NCBI GenBank assembly: GCA_001986395.2
Contig: MQVO02000005.1
Coordinates: 62,001-126,000, forward strand
Length of the DNA stretch: 64,000 bases
From: Irpex lacteus
Lineage: Eukaryota; Basidiomycota; Agaricomycetes; Polyporales; Irpicaceae
Reading direction: 5' to 3'
Made by a program: the position numbers and the translations under genes. Below are positions 34,557 through 46,193 of this stretch, in pieces. How positions within the stretch are numbered: the stretch's first letter is position 1; every line of letters begins with the position of its first letter. The notes beneath the pieces are model-generated. The model was not told where the DNA came from. It saw only the letters and a program-made list of their open reading frames with translations, and made no database searches.

Positions 34557-36024
34557 ATGGCCCCCATGAACGCCAACGAGCTACTCGAAATCATCACTCC
34601 GTCCTTCGATCCCCTCCCTTACCTCGTTAAAGCCTTTGGTATTGTTCAGCCTGGTCTGCGTGCCGTGGCGTTTTCGCATCTCTTCCTGGATCGCAAGTCC
34701 AACTCGTCAGCCCTCCCAAGCATGCTAGTCACTATTCTTCCTGACTTCCTCTCATCCAACCGCCACGTCGCTGCTGCCGCACGGGCGTTATTGCGAGTCC
34801 TCTGTGATCTCGTCGACGTCCACCTCCTCCCTGCTCTTCGCTAGCGATTGGAGGGAGGACTACGATGGCCCGCTGCGACTCGGAGGCGATCCGACCGGTC
34901 ACTGTACTGGTGCGTATACTCACCGTCGAACGGCCCAAATTGGGTGCACGCTCGAAACACTCATTATTCATAGTGCGTCGTTGCAAATAAGTACCGCTGT
35001 ACGCACAACTCGCGATGTGCCGTGGCCCGTCATACACAGGTGTCCTCGTTGCTAAGCCGCTGCTCGAAGATCGGGCTTCTCGAGCTCGACGGCTATAAGT
35101 AATAGCCTTGCTTTAGGACTGAGTTTGCACCCTGGAGACATCTGAGTCACAGACACCTCCGAGTCTCTTTATGACCACCCACCGGCGGGCCTTTGATCTA
35201 CGAATCGAAGAACTCGATGTCAAGTAAAGAACGCTGGCGTACAGCGTTGCGTTGTTTCGTGGAACGCCCCCGACGCTTGCCTTAATGAGCGATGACGACC
35301 TCAATGGTCTGAACGAGTTGTTGATGGTAGGCGCGACGTTGGGACATTTGGGGATCGAGTTTCTCTAGCGATGGGAGCCTACTCCCGAGGAAGCAGAAAC
35401 CTCTTCGCGTACGTATTTCTAACTGAGTAGCTCACTTCAAAAACCCTCCCGCTCCCTTCGCTGATCGACATTTTCATTCTACTTATTTTGTTCGCGAATC
35501 CAGCCGGAGCCATAATCGCAACCGCACTGCAATGAGGTCTCGCGGCCTGCACAAACCTCTACCATGGTACAATGGCCTCGGGCTATGTGCGACGTCGCGA
35601 CGCTCCGGAGAAACATGGTCGAAGACACTCTGCTCATCCCCGTCCGTTTCGCCTCATGCTTGGTATTGCACACTAACATGGCCACGCATCCGAGTCACTC
35701 TTCCGGCCTGAAGTATCTGGCATTCGATGTCGGGATAACGGCATACGGCGGACTAGCAAGGGAGTTGAGTAGAGCGACGTGTCCCACGTGGGAGTAGCTG
35801 GGGAATTGTGCGAAGGTAATGGTGGGCTGAGCGTGTTTTCGCGGTACAGGGTGGGGAACGGGGCTCAGACGTTCGGAGAGCATTTGCAGGAGGTATTATT
35901 TGAGTTTGAAGATGGCCTGAGGCACGGCGAGGAGAGCGTCTGTGGGGAGGATGGGTGCCAGGTCAGACACGAGATCCTGAGCCCGCGAAGGTTAGACGTT
36001 TCTACTCTGCCTCAGGGAGACTAG
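34557..36024 (+). pseudogene. F-box pseudogene, relative of F-box F
   Basis: ATG 34557 begins an F-box-like start (MNANELLEIITPSFDP ... GLRAVAFSHLF) aligned with F-box F, continuing FLSSNRHVAAAARALL until TAG near 34842. Further fragments keep the order of F-box F: ELDGYK stop (35078-35104); RIEELDVK stop near 35200-35227; VALFRGTPPTL; LNELLMVGATLGHLGIEFL followed by TAG; an exon-2 start PAGAIIATALQ, stop, GLAACTNL (35501-35565); and a C-terminal piece FGEHLQEVLFEFEDGLRHGE with CGEDGC, aligned with the F-box F tail. At least four stops and several frameshifts mark it as dead. Confidence 0.87.
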
Positions 36025-36516
36025 GTGCCAGTGGTCCAGAAGTCGGCGAAGCGAGGTCAATTTCTTTTGGCGGATGATGCCAATCTTTGTGGGTTATGAA
36101 ATCTTGGTCATTATGTCGGATACAAGTACTATCATTTAAGCCTTTAATCTATCCGAGTCATTGATGATCGATGACCGGTAACCGGTGACCCTGGAATAGG
36201 ACGGTAGAATGTGAAGATAACTGAGGAGAATGTCAGCAATAGGCTGAAGGACCCAGGACACCTGCAAGTAACGGCACATCGATCCGATAGAGCGCTTATA
36301 GCTACCGTGACATAAGTATTACTATACTCCAACTCGGACGACTTCAGATATTTCAACATCGACTCTCATCTTAGTGGCTCAGTCAAAGACGTTTCGTACA
36401 GTGAGTTACAGGATCACTGGCAGCTGGGGTACTGAATTGACTTGTGGAGTAGGAAGGTGAGCATCAGTCATCTCTCTGGCCTTGCATCGCGTAACTTACA
36501 TGTAACTCTGAGACCG
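36025..36516. other. Intergenic, upstream of F-box F
   Basis: No gene. Holds another aaggacccaggacacctgc block at about 36247-36265. A donor-like AAG/GTGAGC at 36457 hints at a 5' UTR intron. Confidence 0.5.
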
Positions 36517-37856
36517 ATGTCCTTATCGCATATATCAGAGCTACCTAACGAACTGCTGGAACTCGTCGTTCAAGAGCTGGACCCGGAATATGCAACCACG
36601 GCCTTCACTGGGTCGAGTTTTGTGTGCTCTCTGCGTCCGTTGATAGCGTTCAGCTTGGTCTGCCGCCATTGGCGCGCTACCGCTTTCTCGCGCATCTTTC
36701 GGCGTATGTTTCTCTTTCCGCACCTAGAGTCGGTCCTCCGTGACTTGTCACTGTTCCTCGCAACAAACCACCGGGTCGCTGCAGCCATACAGGTGCTATC
36801 CTTGTACGGTGACTATGCTACCACCTACATCCACATGCAATCACTCTATGATCTCATCGACAGCGACCTACTCCCGAATCTTCGCTATCTCGTATGCGAT
36901 GAAGTCGAGAAGTACTTCATCTCCCCTCCCATTCAGATAGGCCAACCAATACACACGCGGATGACCTCCGTTGGAATCCGTACTCTCAAAGGGCTCAAAA
37001 TCAACGGCGAGTCCTTAGGGGGTCTAACAACCGCTGGTGTACATAACATCGCGTTGTTGCTTGGCCATTACGCACTTATCGAGTCTCTTGAGCTCATGGG
37101 GTGGGGCCAGGTCAAGTCACTGCCTCTCACTAGCGTGCACGGTTCAACTGAAGGTGATAGTACTACGATGCATATGCGGGCTCCATGCCCACGAATTGAG
37201 GAACTCGACGTCGATAGCAAACCCGGTGCCGCGTATGCCGTGGCACTGTTTCGCGAGATAGGTGTGCCCTCGTGCCTCACATGCCTTACTGCGTGTAGGG
37301 TCGACCTCTTTGGCCTTTCGATCCTGAATGAGCTGCTATGCATGGTTGGCGCGACACTTGGTCATTTGAGACTCGAGTTTCGCTGGACGTGGGATTTTAC
37401 CCCCTCGGCAATGGCGGGAGTCATCTCACGTACGTCCGCCACATTTTTCGTTCTTGCCTGGCATAGTGGCGCTCCCCTCGTATTCGCGCTTCGTTTGCAG
37501 GGTTTCACGTTCTGAGTCCCTTGTATACAGAAGCATCAGCCAGGGGCCGGATTATCCAAGAGTTGGAACGAGGTCTCGCTGCCTGCACAGGTCTTCACGG
37601 TTTGCAACTTGAACTTGCCGTGGGATCTCGTTGGGAGATGCACCATACCGAAGTTATCGAAAGCCAGATGATTGAAGAAAGTTTGCTCACTGCTATCGAT
37701 CTCACCTCCCTCATACCCAGAATTGCTGTCGACGCTCACTCTCCCCTCAAGTACATTGAATACCAAATACAGACGTGGACTACCAGCGAGAATGCGTTGG
37801 GCGCGGCTGTGTGGAAGCGGCTGCGGGAGGAATGTCGAAGGATAGGTGGACTCTAG
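36517..37856 (+). CDS. F-box family protein (F-box F), ends at an internal TAG
   Basis: join(36517..37429, 37531..37856), 412 aa; 101-nt intron, GTACGT donor, TACAG acceptor, phase 1. Start MSLSHISELPNELLELVVQEL; F-box continues with LIAFSLVCRHWRATAFSRIF (about residues 9-68). Leu-rich middle (HIALLLGHYALIESLEL-like; FGLSILNELLCMVGATLGHL). Exon 2 opens ASARGRIIQELERGLAACTG. The frame ends at TAG 37854-37856 within CRRIGGL-stop-SIRVTML, exactly where paralogues have Glu (GNLESIAISF in F-box G). The same frame then stays open for 66 codons to 38057 and encodes the family C-terminus with CEEEQC. So a single substitution, probably GAG to TAG, shortens it. Confidence 0.8.
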
Positions 37857-38057
37857 TCGATCCGGGTTACGATGTTGAATGAACAAACTCGTGAGGAACA
37901 TGAAGCGTTTTGGGGCCAATTACATACGGAGATGTATGAGTTTGTCGAAGCGGTTAGATACGGCGAGAGTAGTAGGCACATTTGCGAGGAGGAGCAGTGT
38001 CGATGGTCAAGGAAAGGAAGAGAGAGGGCTTTGTATTGGATCGATGAGTACGTCTAA
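37857..38057 (+). pseudogene. In-frame continuation of F-box F beyond the TAG
   Basis: Reads SIRVTMLNEQTREEHEAFWG, then LHTEMYEFVEAVRYGES and CEEEQCRWSRKGRERALYW before a true stop at 38055-38057. No further stop or shift lies between, so the coding signal has been maintained until recently or is still translated by readthrough, editing or a polymorphic allele. Confidence 0.75.
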
Positions 38058-38585
38058 ACGGCAACCTGATCCTACTAGTTGTCATCCAATTTTTCGACGT
38101 TCGCATCTCCTACGCGAGTGTGTACTACATGGATTATCACCTTACGCATGCACCCACTATCTTCTTACTTTATCCCAATTGCGATTGAAGCTGTCGTTGA
38201 GCTGGTGTCATGGCTCTTTCCTTCAATGACGGTAACGAACCCATGTCTGAAACGTCGCAAATGATGTATGTAAATTCGCAGTCGGTCGATTGCGAGGGAC
38301 CCCTGGCACCCGCTGAAACTTATGTTATGTGAAGCGCGCTTACTTAGGTCTTCCTCGATCACTGCAACCATCTGACAGAACTAGGCGATGAGCCACAGGT
38401 GAGCCCATTGCCACCAAGTAGGTATACGACGCGCTGATATACGCATGGCCCGTTTTTCACTTCTGAACGACTTGAAGTGTCATACACCGGGCAAGATCAA
38501 CGTAAGTTCGTGTGCTATTCTAAATTGTGTGACTAGATACTAAACTCATCCCAACGTATTCGTCGTTCGACTTGCATTGTGAAGC
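38058..38585. other. Intergenic, upstream of F-box G
   Basis: No gene. Contains the third copy of the shared block (gagggacccctggcacccgc at about 38294-38313, then gaagcgcgcttac and tcactgcaacca). Confidence 0.5.
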
Positions 38586-40200
38586 ATGAGTCAGGCATTG
38601 TCTTCTGCCGATAACAGCGCCACGTCACAGTCGCCGCAGCCACCAGACGTCGATCGGAGGACAGAAACACACTACAACAGGCCAAATCCACCAATCGCAA
38701 GGCTTCCAGACGAGATTTTGGACTTGATTTTCCAGAAGCATATCCCGCATCCGCATGCGCTACGTAAGCGCACTAGAAGATTCTACACAGATATCATATC
38801 CTGCTCCCTTGTTTGTCAACGATGGCGGCGGATCGTACTGCCCTATATCTTCGACCGTGTCCATTTGGTGGGGTGGTTCGCCAATCTATACACCTCTGAT
38901 GCATTGGAAGAAGGCTATCGTGACGAGGAAGGGGTTTTTACGTTTTTTACGAAGACGAATCCGATCGCCCCGCTGTTTCGCGAGCTATTTGGTGAAAGCT
39001 CTGTTCTGTCGATATCAACCATCAGCCGCCTGCTCACGCTCCTGCCCAAACTCAAATCTCTCCGCCTTCAAAATACCGCGCTGATTGGGTACGATCGATG
39101 TAAGGACCGTAGTGAAGGATTCCGAATCAACCTTGTCGAGTACTCCCCTTCAGACGAGTTCACAGAGAACATTTCGGATTATAAGGTCACTCTTCTTGAG
39201 TTTTTGGGTCTATTCTCGGAACTCGGAACTCTTTGTCTTGATGCAGGTGATCATCTATCGGACCATATTGCCCTCGAAGATTACTCCGAGTCCGGCAACA
39301 AGGATGGCCCCAACAACCACCGTTTGAGGGTGGAGCAAGCCTGTGAACGCATTCAAGAGCAAGAGCAGGTTGTGCATGCCATCCGTCTCAGTAACTCTGA
39401 ATGGTTCTCCATCTACCGCGATGTCCTTTGTACCTCCCCTCACATCCTTCGACACGTCACCTCCTTGGAATTTACCAAAGTTCGCTTCTGGGAGAACGAG
39501 TATTATGCCATAACTTCCTTGCTCTCTCTAGTAGGACCCAAGCTTCGCGAGCTTTCACTGCGTTTCGAGTGGTCATGGCGGGACCCTTGGCTCAGAGAAG
39601 GGGGTATTCCGACTATGATTTCCGACAGTGAGTACGCTTCACGATCCCGCCAGTATACCTGCGTTGGCTTATGATCGGTCACGTTTGTATGATGAAGACA
39701 GAGAACAGATCTTTGGCCTCCTCAAAAGCCAGCTCGTAGAATGTACATCCCTCCGTACATTCCAACTCTCCATGACAACTTCAATCCTACTTCCCCGGAA
39801 CCGAAGTGTTGAAGAAGCTGTAGCAACACAGTTCGCAATCGACAACTGGTTGTTCCTAGTCCGCATGCTCGGTACAATCCGCAGTGAAACGCTCCGCTAT
39901 ATATCCGTGCATTTCTGGCAAAGCGTCCGTCTCAAGGCTGGCAATCGCACGCACGATGTGCGGAACTGTGACCTCCGTCGATTTCCCTGGTCCGCGCTCC
40001 AGGAAGTCTGTCGCCACCAAGGGAATCTCGAGTCCATTGCTATCTCGTTTGCAGACCGGGACGTACACAATAAAGGCGACCAGGTCGGTTTGCAATGCAT
40101 TCGGGAGCAGATGCAGGAGTTCAAGGAGGCCATCGCGATGGGCGAGTCAGGCGCTTTTGATATGTGGAAGGAGACGACTTGTCCGAGGTACAAGTCATAG
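38586..40200 (+). CDS. F-box family protein (F-box G)
   Basis: join(38586..39627, 39698..40200), 514 aa; 70-nt intron, GTGAGT donor, GAAG acceptor chosen because it restores the family register (REQIFGLLKSQLVECTSLRT aligned with RQFVRNTLRTGLAKCTNLHA), phase 1. A disordered Ser/Pro/Gln start precedes the F-box at residues 37-90 (ARLPDEILDLIFQKHIPHP, CSLVCQRWRRIVLPYIFDRV). Leu-rich region LSISTISRLLTLLPKLKSL. C-terminus REQMQEFKEAIAMGESGAFD then WKETTCPRYKS, keeping the second Cys of the Cx4C pair. Largest intact member in the window. Confidence 0.88.
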
Positions 40201-40670
40201 AACGTGATGTGCCGTCTTTGGGTATGTTTTCCCCTTTTGCTGCTCCTCCAAGTTGACGGAATAAGCTAATTGATTTCTGTCATCTGCTCTTGCTCAGATG
40301 GATTCACGTGAAAGAGAAGCTTGTTAGACCGTCATATAGCCCACAATCGGCCTGGATTCGAAGGAAGCGCGTACATGCATGAGCGAATTCGGACGTCGTG
40401 TAATTTTAATTTTGCAGTGTACGAAAGCACACCGCACGTCAGTTAGCCTATTCCTTGGACTGTATGCAATGTACTTTCCTTGAAGTACATCGGCTGTCGC
40501 TCGTGTACACTTCCACCGATCTTGATACCAGCCAAAGTCTTGATCAGTCTATGAAGCCCGTCGTAGGAAAGGCGGTTCGGTTGCTTATCATGCTTAGTAG
40601 TACAGTGGTGAACACGTTTTAATTCAGAATACACCCACTTTTCCTTCTTGACGAGCATAGACACCACTGT
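40201..40670. other. Intergenic between convergent F-box G and PRO2
   Basis: 3' regions of two convergent genes. No coding exon seen. Confidence 0.5.
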
Positions 40671-42257
40671 TCAGAATGGAACCCCCGTCGCCTCAAACCT
40701 CCTATGTTTAAACCTCTTCTTCCCGTCTCCCGTTCCAAACTCTCCGACCACGTGTCCTTCCTCTCCTTGACTCCTCAGAACATATTTGTAGGTAACAAGT
40801 CCCTCCAGGCCTACAGGCCCCCTTGCATGTATCCTTCCCGTACTGATACCCACCTCCGTACCGAACCCATACCGGAACCCATCGGCGAACCGTGTACTCG
40901 CGTTCACGAACGTACCGGCGGAGTCGACGCCCCGACAAAACAAGGAGGCAGCATTAGTGTCTTCGGTTACTATGGTATCTGTATGGTGTGAGGAGTGTGC
41001 GTTTATGTGGGTCATTGCCCTTTGGAGGGAGGGGACAGTGAGGACCGAGAGAACGAGGGAAAGATGTTCGGTTGTGTAGTCAGAGGCGGTGGAGGGTTTT
41101 ATGAAGGTGGAGGAGGATATGCCGTGTGTGGAGAGGGAGGAGAGGGTGGAGGTGTCGCAGCGGAGCTCGACGCCTGCGGCGAGGAGAGCGCGGGCTACGG
41201 AGGGCCATGTTGTGTCCAGGAGATCTTCGTGTACAATGAGAGTCTCTGCGGCGTTGCAAGCAGCTGGGTAGTCAACCTAAAGTTACGCACAAATAAAGAG
41301 GCGAATCAGTTTAAATCTTAAATCCTACAAGTTCCCTGCCTGAAAATAACGCACCTTCGAGTCAACAGCCACCCTAACCGCCTTGGCAGGATCAGCATCC
41401 TTATCAAGGTACACCGCACACAGACCGTCTGCGTGTCCCATTACAGGTATGCGCGTGTTATTCTGGATATTCCGCACAAGTGCATTGCTTCCCCGAGGGA
41501 TGACGAGGTCGATGTACTGGTCGAGCTCGAGGAGGGCGGAGACTTCGGCGCGAGTTTGTATGGATTGGATGTATGTCTCAGGGAGAGAAGTTTTGGAGAG
41601 AGCGGTTTGAATCGCTTGGGAGAGGATGGTGGCGGTGTGTGTGGACTCTTTGCCTCCCTTGAGAATGGCGGCGTTGCCTGTCGTTCAATCCGTCGTTCAG
41701 TTAGTCAATCTGTCAATTCGCGCGACGAAATAGGAATCGACTCGGGGTGGTTATGTGAACGTACCAGATTTGATAGCCAAAGAGGCAATGTTCACCACGA
41801 CCTCGGGTCTAGCCTCGAATATCACGAGAAGAACTCCAATAGGACATGATACCCTGTACAGCTTAAGACCATCGTCCAATTCGGACGCGTACGAGACTTG
41901 GCCGGTAGGGTCTGGGAGATCAGCGACATCACTCACGCCCTGGAGCATTGAGTCCCATTTGTCGCCCTTGGTGAGATCAAGTCGTTTCAGTAACGACGAG
42001 GACATGCGTCCCTCATCCACTTCTATTTGCGCATGCTATGGGATCGCTCATCGTCAGCTGGATTTTGACTGTGAGACGGAGTTGTGTACCTCGAGATCTT
42101 TCTTATTCGCGGCGATAATTTGTTCTTTGGCTGCCTCGAGTTCTTTGCGGATTTCTTGCAGAGCTTGTACGCGCTCTGATGAGGGAACAAGCTGGGAAGC
42201 CTCGAACGCAGCCTTGGCGGCTTTTGCGATCTCAACAGCGTGTGAATCGCTCGACAT
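40671..42257 (-). CDS. PRO2: Gamma-glutamyl phosphate reductase (glutamate-5-semialdehyde dehydrogenase)
   Basis: complement(join(40671..41276, 41355..41677, 41765..42035, 42090..42257)), 455 aa, the normal length. It catalyses the NADPH-dependent reduction of gamma-glutamyl phosphate to glutamate semialdehyde, second step of proline synthesis. Motifs in order: ANKKDLE/HAQIEVDEGRMS with LLKRLDL, YRVSCPIGVLLVIFEARPEV, KSGNAAILKGGKES, LDQYIDLVIPRGSNALVRNI, IPVMGHADGLCAVYLDKDAD, and VDYPAACNAAETLIVHEDLL with catalytic Cys at about 261. The end is SAGTFVNASTRFADGFRYGF, GTEVGISTGRIHARGPVGLE and GLVTYKYVLRS. The exon 2 start was set at the CCATAG acceptor because it gives the right phase and family sequence. 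Divergent from the AXL2-like gene. Confidence 0.96.
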
Positions 42258-42699
42258 CTAGAGTTTCAGCGTTCAATTGAGCAACTTTTCCCTATATCGA
42301 GAGCTTGTCGTGTGCTTACGGTGGTATGCAAACTAACAGTCAATTCGTGAGCTCGGTGGACGAGTCATGGATGACTAAATCTCGATTGGGAAATGTGCTT
42401 TGCGTATTGGCGCCAAATCTAGATATACGTCTATTACAAAGGTTAACAAAGCTTTGGATTACGTAACTTATCATGTAGTAAGTGCATTTTCTTACACGAT
42501 AAGGATTTGGCGCTTATCGTCTATTAGCGGCGAATAAGCAACCAACCAACCTGGAACTGAACGTTGAACTACGACGTTCGACAAACGACGTCCGACCTCG
42601 ACGACCTACGATTCTGAATAGGTTGCTGGTAGACCTCGCTGGCCGACTTGTTGCAACGCTTCAGACATCTTAACTTACACTCTTTTCTAATCCATCGCT
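42258..42699. promoter_or_regulatory. Divergent promoter region PRO2 / AXL2-like
   Basis: 442 nt between the start codons. It includes an inverted pair of gcgccaaat / atttggcgc elements (42411-42419 and 42507-42515), a candidate shared control site. No Gcn4-type TGACTC site is obvious apart from partial matches. Confidence 0.5.
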
Positions 42700-45600
42700 A
42701 TGCACGTCCTTCCTTTGTCTCTGATTCTCTCAATCTCGCTACCCTCTGCGTTTGCCTATGTCTCGGTGGAATATCCCCTGGAGGACCAGTTCCCCCTCAT
42801 TGCCAGGGTTGATGCAGAATACACCTGGTCTTTCTCGAAAACAACCTTCGTTTCATCCAAGAACACGACTATAGAGTACACCACTGGGGATCTCCCGCCT
42901 TGGCTCAAGTTCGACTCGTCTGCTCTCTCGTTTCACGGGAAGCCAGCCTCAGGAGATGTCGGGAGTAAAGAAATCCAAATCCACGCGAAAGACGCGTCTG
43001 ATTCCGCGTCGTCGACGTTTGTGCTGCAAACGATGTCCACGGCACCGCCGAAGCTTCACCGCCCGGTCGACGAACAGTTCCATCTCCCGAATCCCTCTCT
43101 CTCGTCGGTGTTTCTGGTTTCTGAACAATCATCTCTTAGGTTCACCAAGTCCTCCTCCGGATCGTTTCTGGCGAACGACCCCGTTCCTGCGTTGCGTGTC
43201 CCGCCAAAATGGTCGTTCAGCGTAGGGTTCGAGTACGACACCTTCGTTCTGGACAGCGACCCAGATGCTCCTGTCTATTACGCCGTTTTGCAGCGAGATG
43301 GATCTCCCTTGCCTCCTTGGATCACGTTCAATCCGAAAACAATCACATTGGACGGTGTTACCCCTGCTCCCGGTCTGGCGACGTATTTGGCACTCAACCT
43401 ACACGCATCTGACGAAGAAGGTTACTCTGGGGCTTCCATTCCCTTTGACGTCTACATTGCCTCCCATGAAGTTTCTCTATCTAGTCCTTCGCTTCCAACC
43501 ATCAACGTGACTGCCGACTCTCCGTTTTCTATCTCGTTGAACTCACCTGCGGACTTTTCTGGGATCTTGCTGGATGGAGAGCCGATCAAACCTGCCGACA
43601 TAGCCACCCTGGAGATCGACACCTCTTTCTACGGCGGATGGCTTGAATACGACACGAATAGTCGTACGTTGAGCGGTGATGCTCCCAAGGCTGAAGGCAA
43701 CCCTACTCTGCTACCTGTGACGATCGCAACGACTGTCAATCAAACTTTCGAGACAAACGTGACCCTGGCTATTGTGCCTTCGTACTTCTCTGCCGATATC
43801 CTCCAACCGGTACTCGCCAAAGCGGGAGACAATCTACACTTCAGTTTGAGCGAGTTCTTCTCGAACGCAAGTAGTCACGACGACGTTGCCTTGTCTGCAG
43901 CCTTCGACCCTGAGGACTCGACAAAATTCTTGGCGTTTGACCCTACGTCTGCTGCACTCTCTGGGACAGTACCGACCAACTTCTCGACATCGGACTATTC
44001 GCATGTAACCATCTCGTTCACGGCATACTCGCACGTTACACACTCGACATCCCACACCACCTTGCCTATCTCACTCACAGAAGCGGACTTCAAGCACTCG
44101 AACAACAACGTCAACTCTCGCTCCCACGGATCTACCTTGTCTCCCGCCGCGCGCAAGAGACTGCTGCTCGGTCTTGAGATCGCGTTTGGCATCATTGGTG
44201 GGCTGGTCTTCTTCGGGTTGCTACTTGCCGGGTTTCGTAAATGCGCTGCTGTACCGGACACTGCTATGGCCATCGAAGATGCAGAAAAGGCTTGGACTGC
44301 AGAGGAGAAGCGGTGGTACGGCATCGGTATTGAGGTCGACGGTGAAGTCTATGACGGTCCTGGCTCCGTGCACTCCAGCCCTCGCAGTGCGACTGGCGGC
44401 AGTCCTCTTCGTCGGGTACCTACAGGGCGCGGTGGTCCATCGGCTCAGCGCATGCTTAGTCCTGGGAGCGGCGTGATGAAGAAGGCCGACTTCATGGGCA
44501 AGGTTAAGATAACTGCGCGCAAGGTCAGCGATAACACTGTGCGAATGGTCGCCGATACGTGTCGGCGTGCTGTGGGTGGAAGCCCTGCCAATCGACAAGG
44601 AGTGTCGAAATTCGCCATTGGCAAGCCGACGCTAATCATGGCTGAAGACGGCCAGAAGGCAAACGCTGATGACCTCTCGTACACTCATGGCCCGCGTCGT
44701 TCACGACGGAGAAGCCAGGACCCGTTCATAGACACTGAGTACAGTGGAAGTGGGCTTATGCTGGACGACGCTAGCGGTATCACGGGTTCGTTTGCTGGGT
44801 CTCCTTCCCTGTCAAGCATCGGTCGCTCCATCCCCTCCCTCCCTCGTCGTCGCCCCGACTTCGCGCCACCTCTCCGATCCAGCTCTGGCGTCCGAAACTC
44901 GACGTTGACCACACCGCCACAGGCACACGTCTCCAAGACGCATGCATACGCTGTACCCCTCACCAGACAGGCATCTCTCGAGTCTACCGGTTCAGGTAGT
45001 GGTTCTGATGGCGAAGTCGCCGTTGTACAACGTGCGGAGCGGGCTAGAAGTATCAGAAGCTTGACGGGTAGAGATGGTAGCCAGTGGTCCTTCAACACTC
45101 ACCGTGCCGCTCGTGCTCAGGAAGCAGCCAATGGTAACCCTCGTCTGGTCCCCTTCACATCTGCGACTCGCGTACCTGTGCCCAAGCTGTCTCCTACGCA
45201 AGTAGCTGTTCACGCTGTCCGTACTGTCGCACAGGAGGACGAACGGTCTATTGATTCGGGCTCGCACACTCAGCCGAAGAGAGTTGTGAGTCAGATGGCG
45301 CGGGTTTTTAGAAGCGAGTCGGTGGAGAGGCGAGTGAGTCGTGCTGAAGGTCGAGAGAACGGCAGAGACATCAGTGGGGACGACTTAAGTGTTGGCATCG
45401 AGTATGTGCGTGCATTAGGTGATGACGCGAGTGGGCTTTCTGTCGGTAAGTCTTCATGGCACCCCTTTCGATTTGCAACCTTTTAACGTGACTATTTTTG
45501 TAGGTGGATCGGCATCGCCGAGTTTCTCAGTAGCCGAATCGTCGCGTCATGGTACCAACATGGACCTGACCAAGCTGCCCATACCTCGCGTACTAGCACG

Positions 45601-45895
45601 TGCAAACGAGTACTTCCGCTTCCGCGTCCCGGTAGCCTTGTCTCCCACGTCAGCAATGACCTTGGAGGTGAAATCCTTGGACGGCTCGCGGCTGCCGCGG
45701 TTCGTGCACGTGGATACCAACGCTTCAAGCACGCCTAAATCGACGTCTTCTGGCAAGGATAAGGATCAGCGGATCGTGGAGTTGACCGGTATGCCCGGTA
45801 CGGGCGATGTGGGGGAGTTGAATTTGGTGATTCGTGAAAAGGGCGGTGCGGAGTGCTACGGAAGCATCGTCATCGAGGTGCTTGAGAAGAATTGA
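42700..45895 (+). CDS. Axl2-like membrane protein with cadherin-type (CADG) domains
   Basis: join(42700..45445, 45504..45895), 1045 aa, phase-1 junction. Signal peptide MHVLPLSLILSISLPSAFAY. The ectodomain contains at least three to four CADG-like modules, each with a LPPWLKFD / LPPWITFN / GGWLEYD 'W-x-x-[FY]' signature and LxFxGxP turns (about residues 25-480). A transmembrane helix lies at about 488-513 (LGLEIAFGIIGGLVFFGLLL), then a long basic, Ser-rich cytoplasmic tail. A final small module follows (FRVPVALSPTSAMTLEVKSL ... RIVELTGMPGTGDVGELNL) that again resembles a CADG fold, here on the cytoplasmic side. Yeast Axl2/Bud10 marks axial bud sites; filamentous-fungal homologues act at septa. 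Function here is inferred from architecture. Confidence 0.88.
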
Positions 45896-46193
45896 GTAAG
45901 ACTCAGGACGGCGTGCAGGACACCCACCCCTTCGTTTGGACTCGGCAGCATTACTATCATCATCGCGCATTGAACATTCCTACTTGTATCCTTAGATTTA
46001 CTTATCGTATATTTGTATTCTCGGACTTATAGATATTGTCTTCTAGCATATTTTAACTACGCTGTACATCACTATATACCAATCTTCTTCTAATATGACG
46101 ATCCTGCATTGGTAGGAACGACGCTGGTTGAGCATAAGCTTACAGAATGTCAATACAAGTACAACTCCTCCGAAACTGTGAAACCACTCTTCT

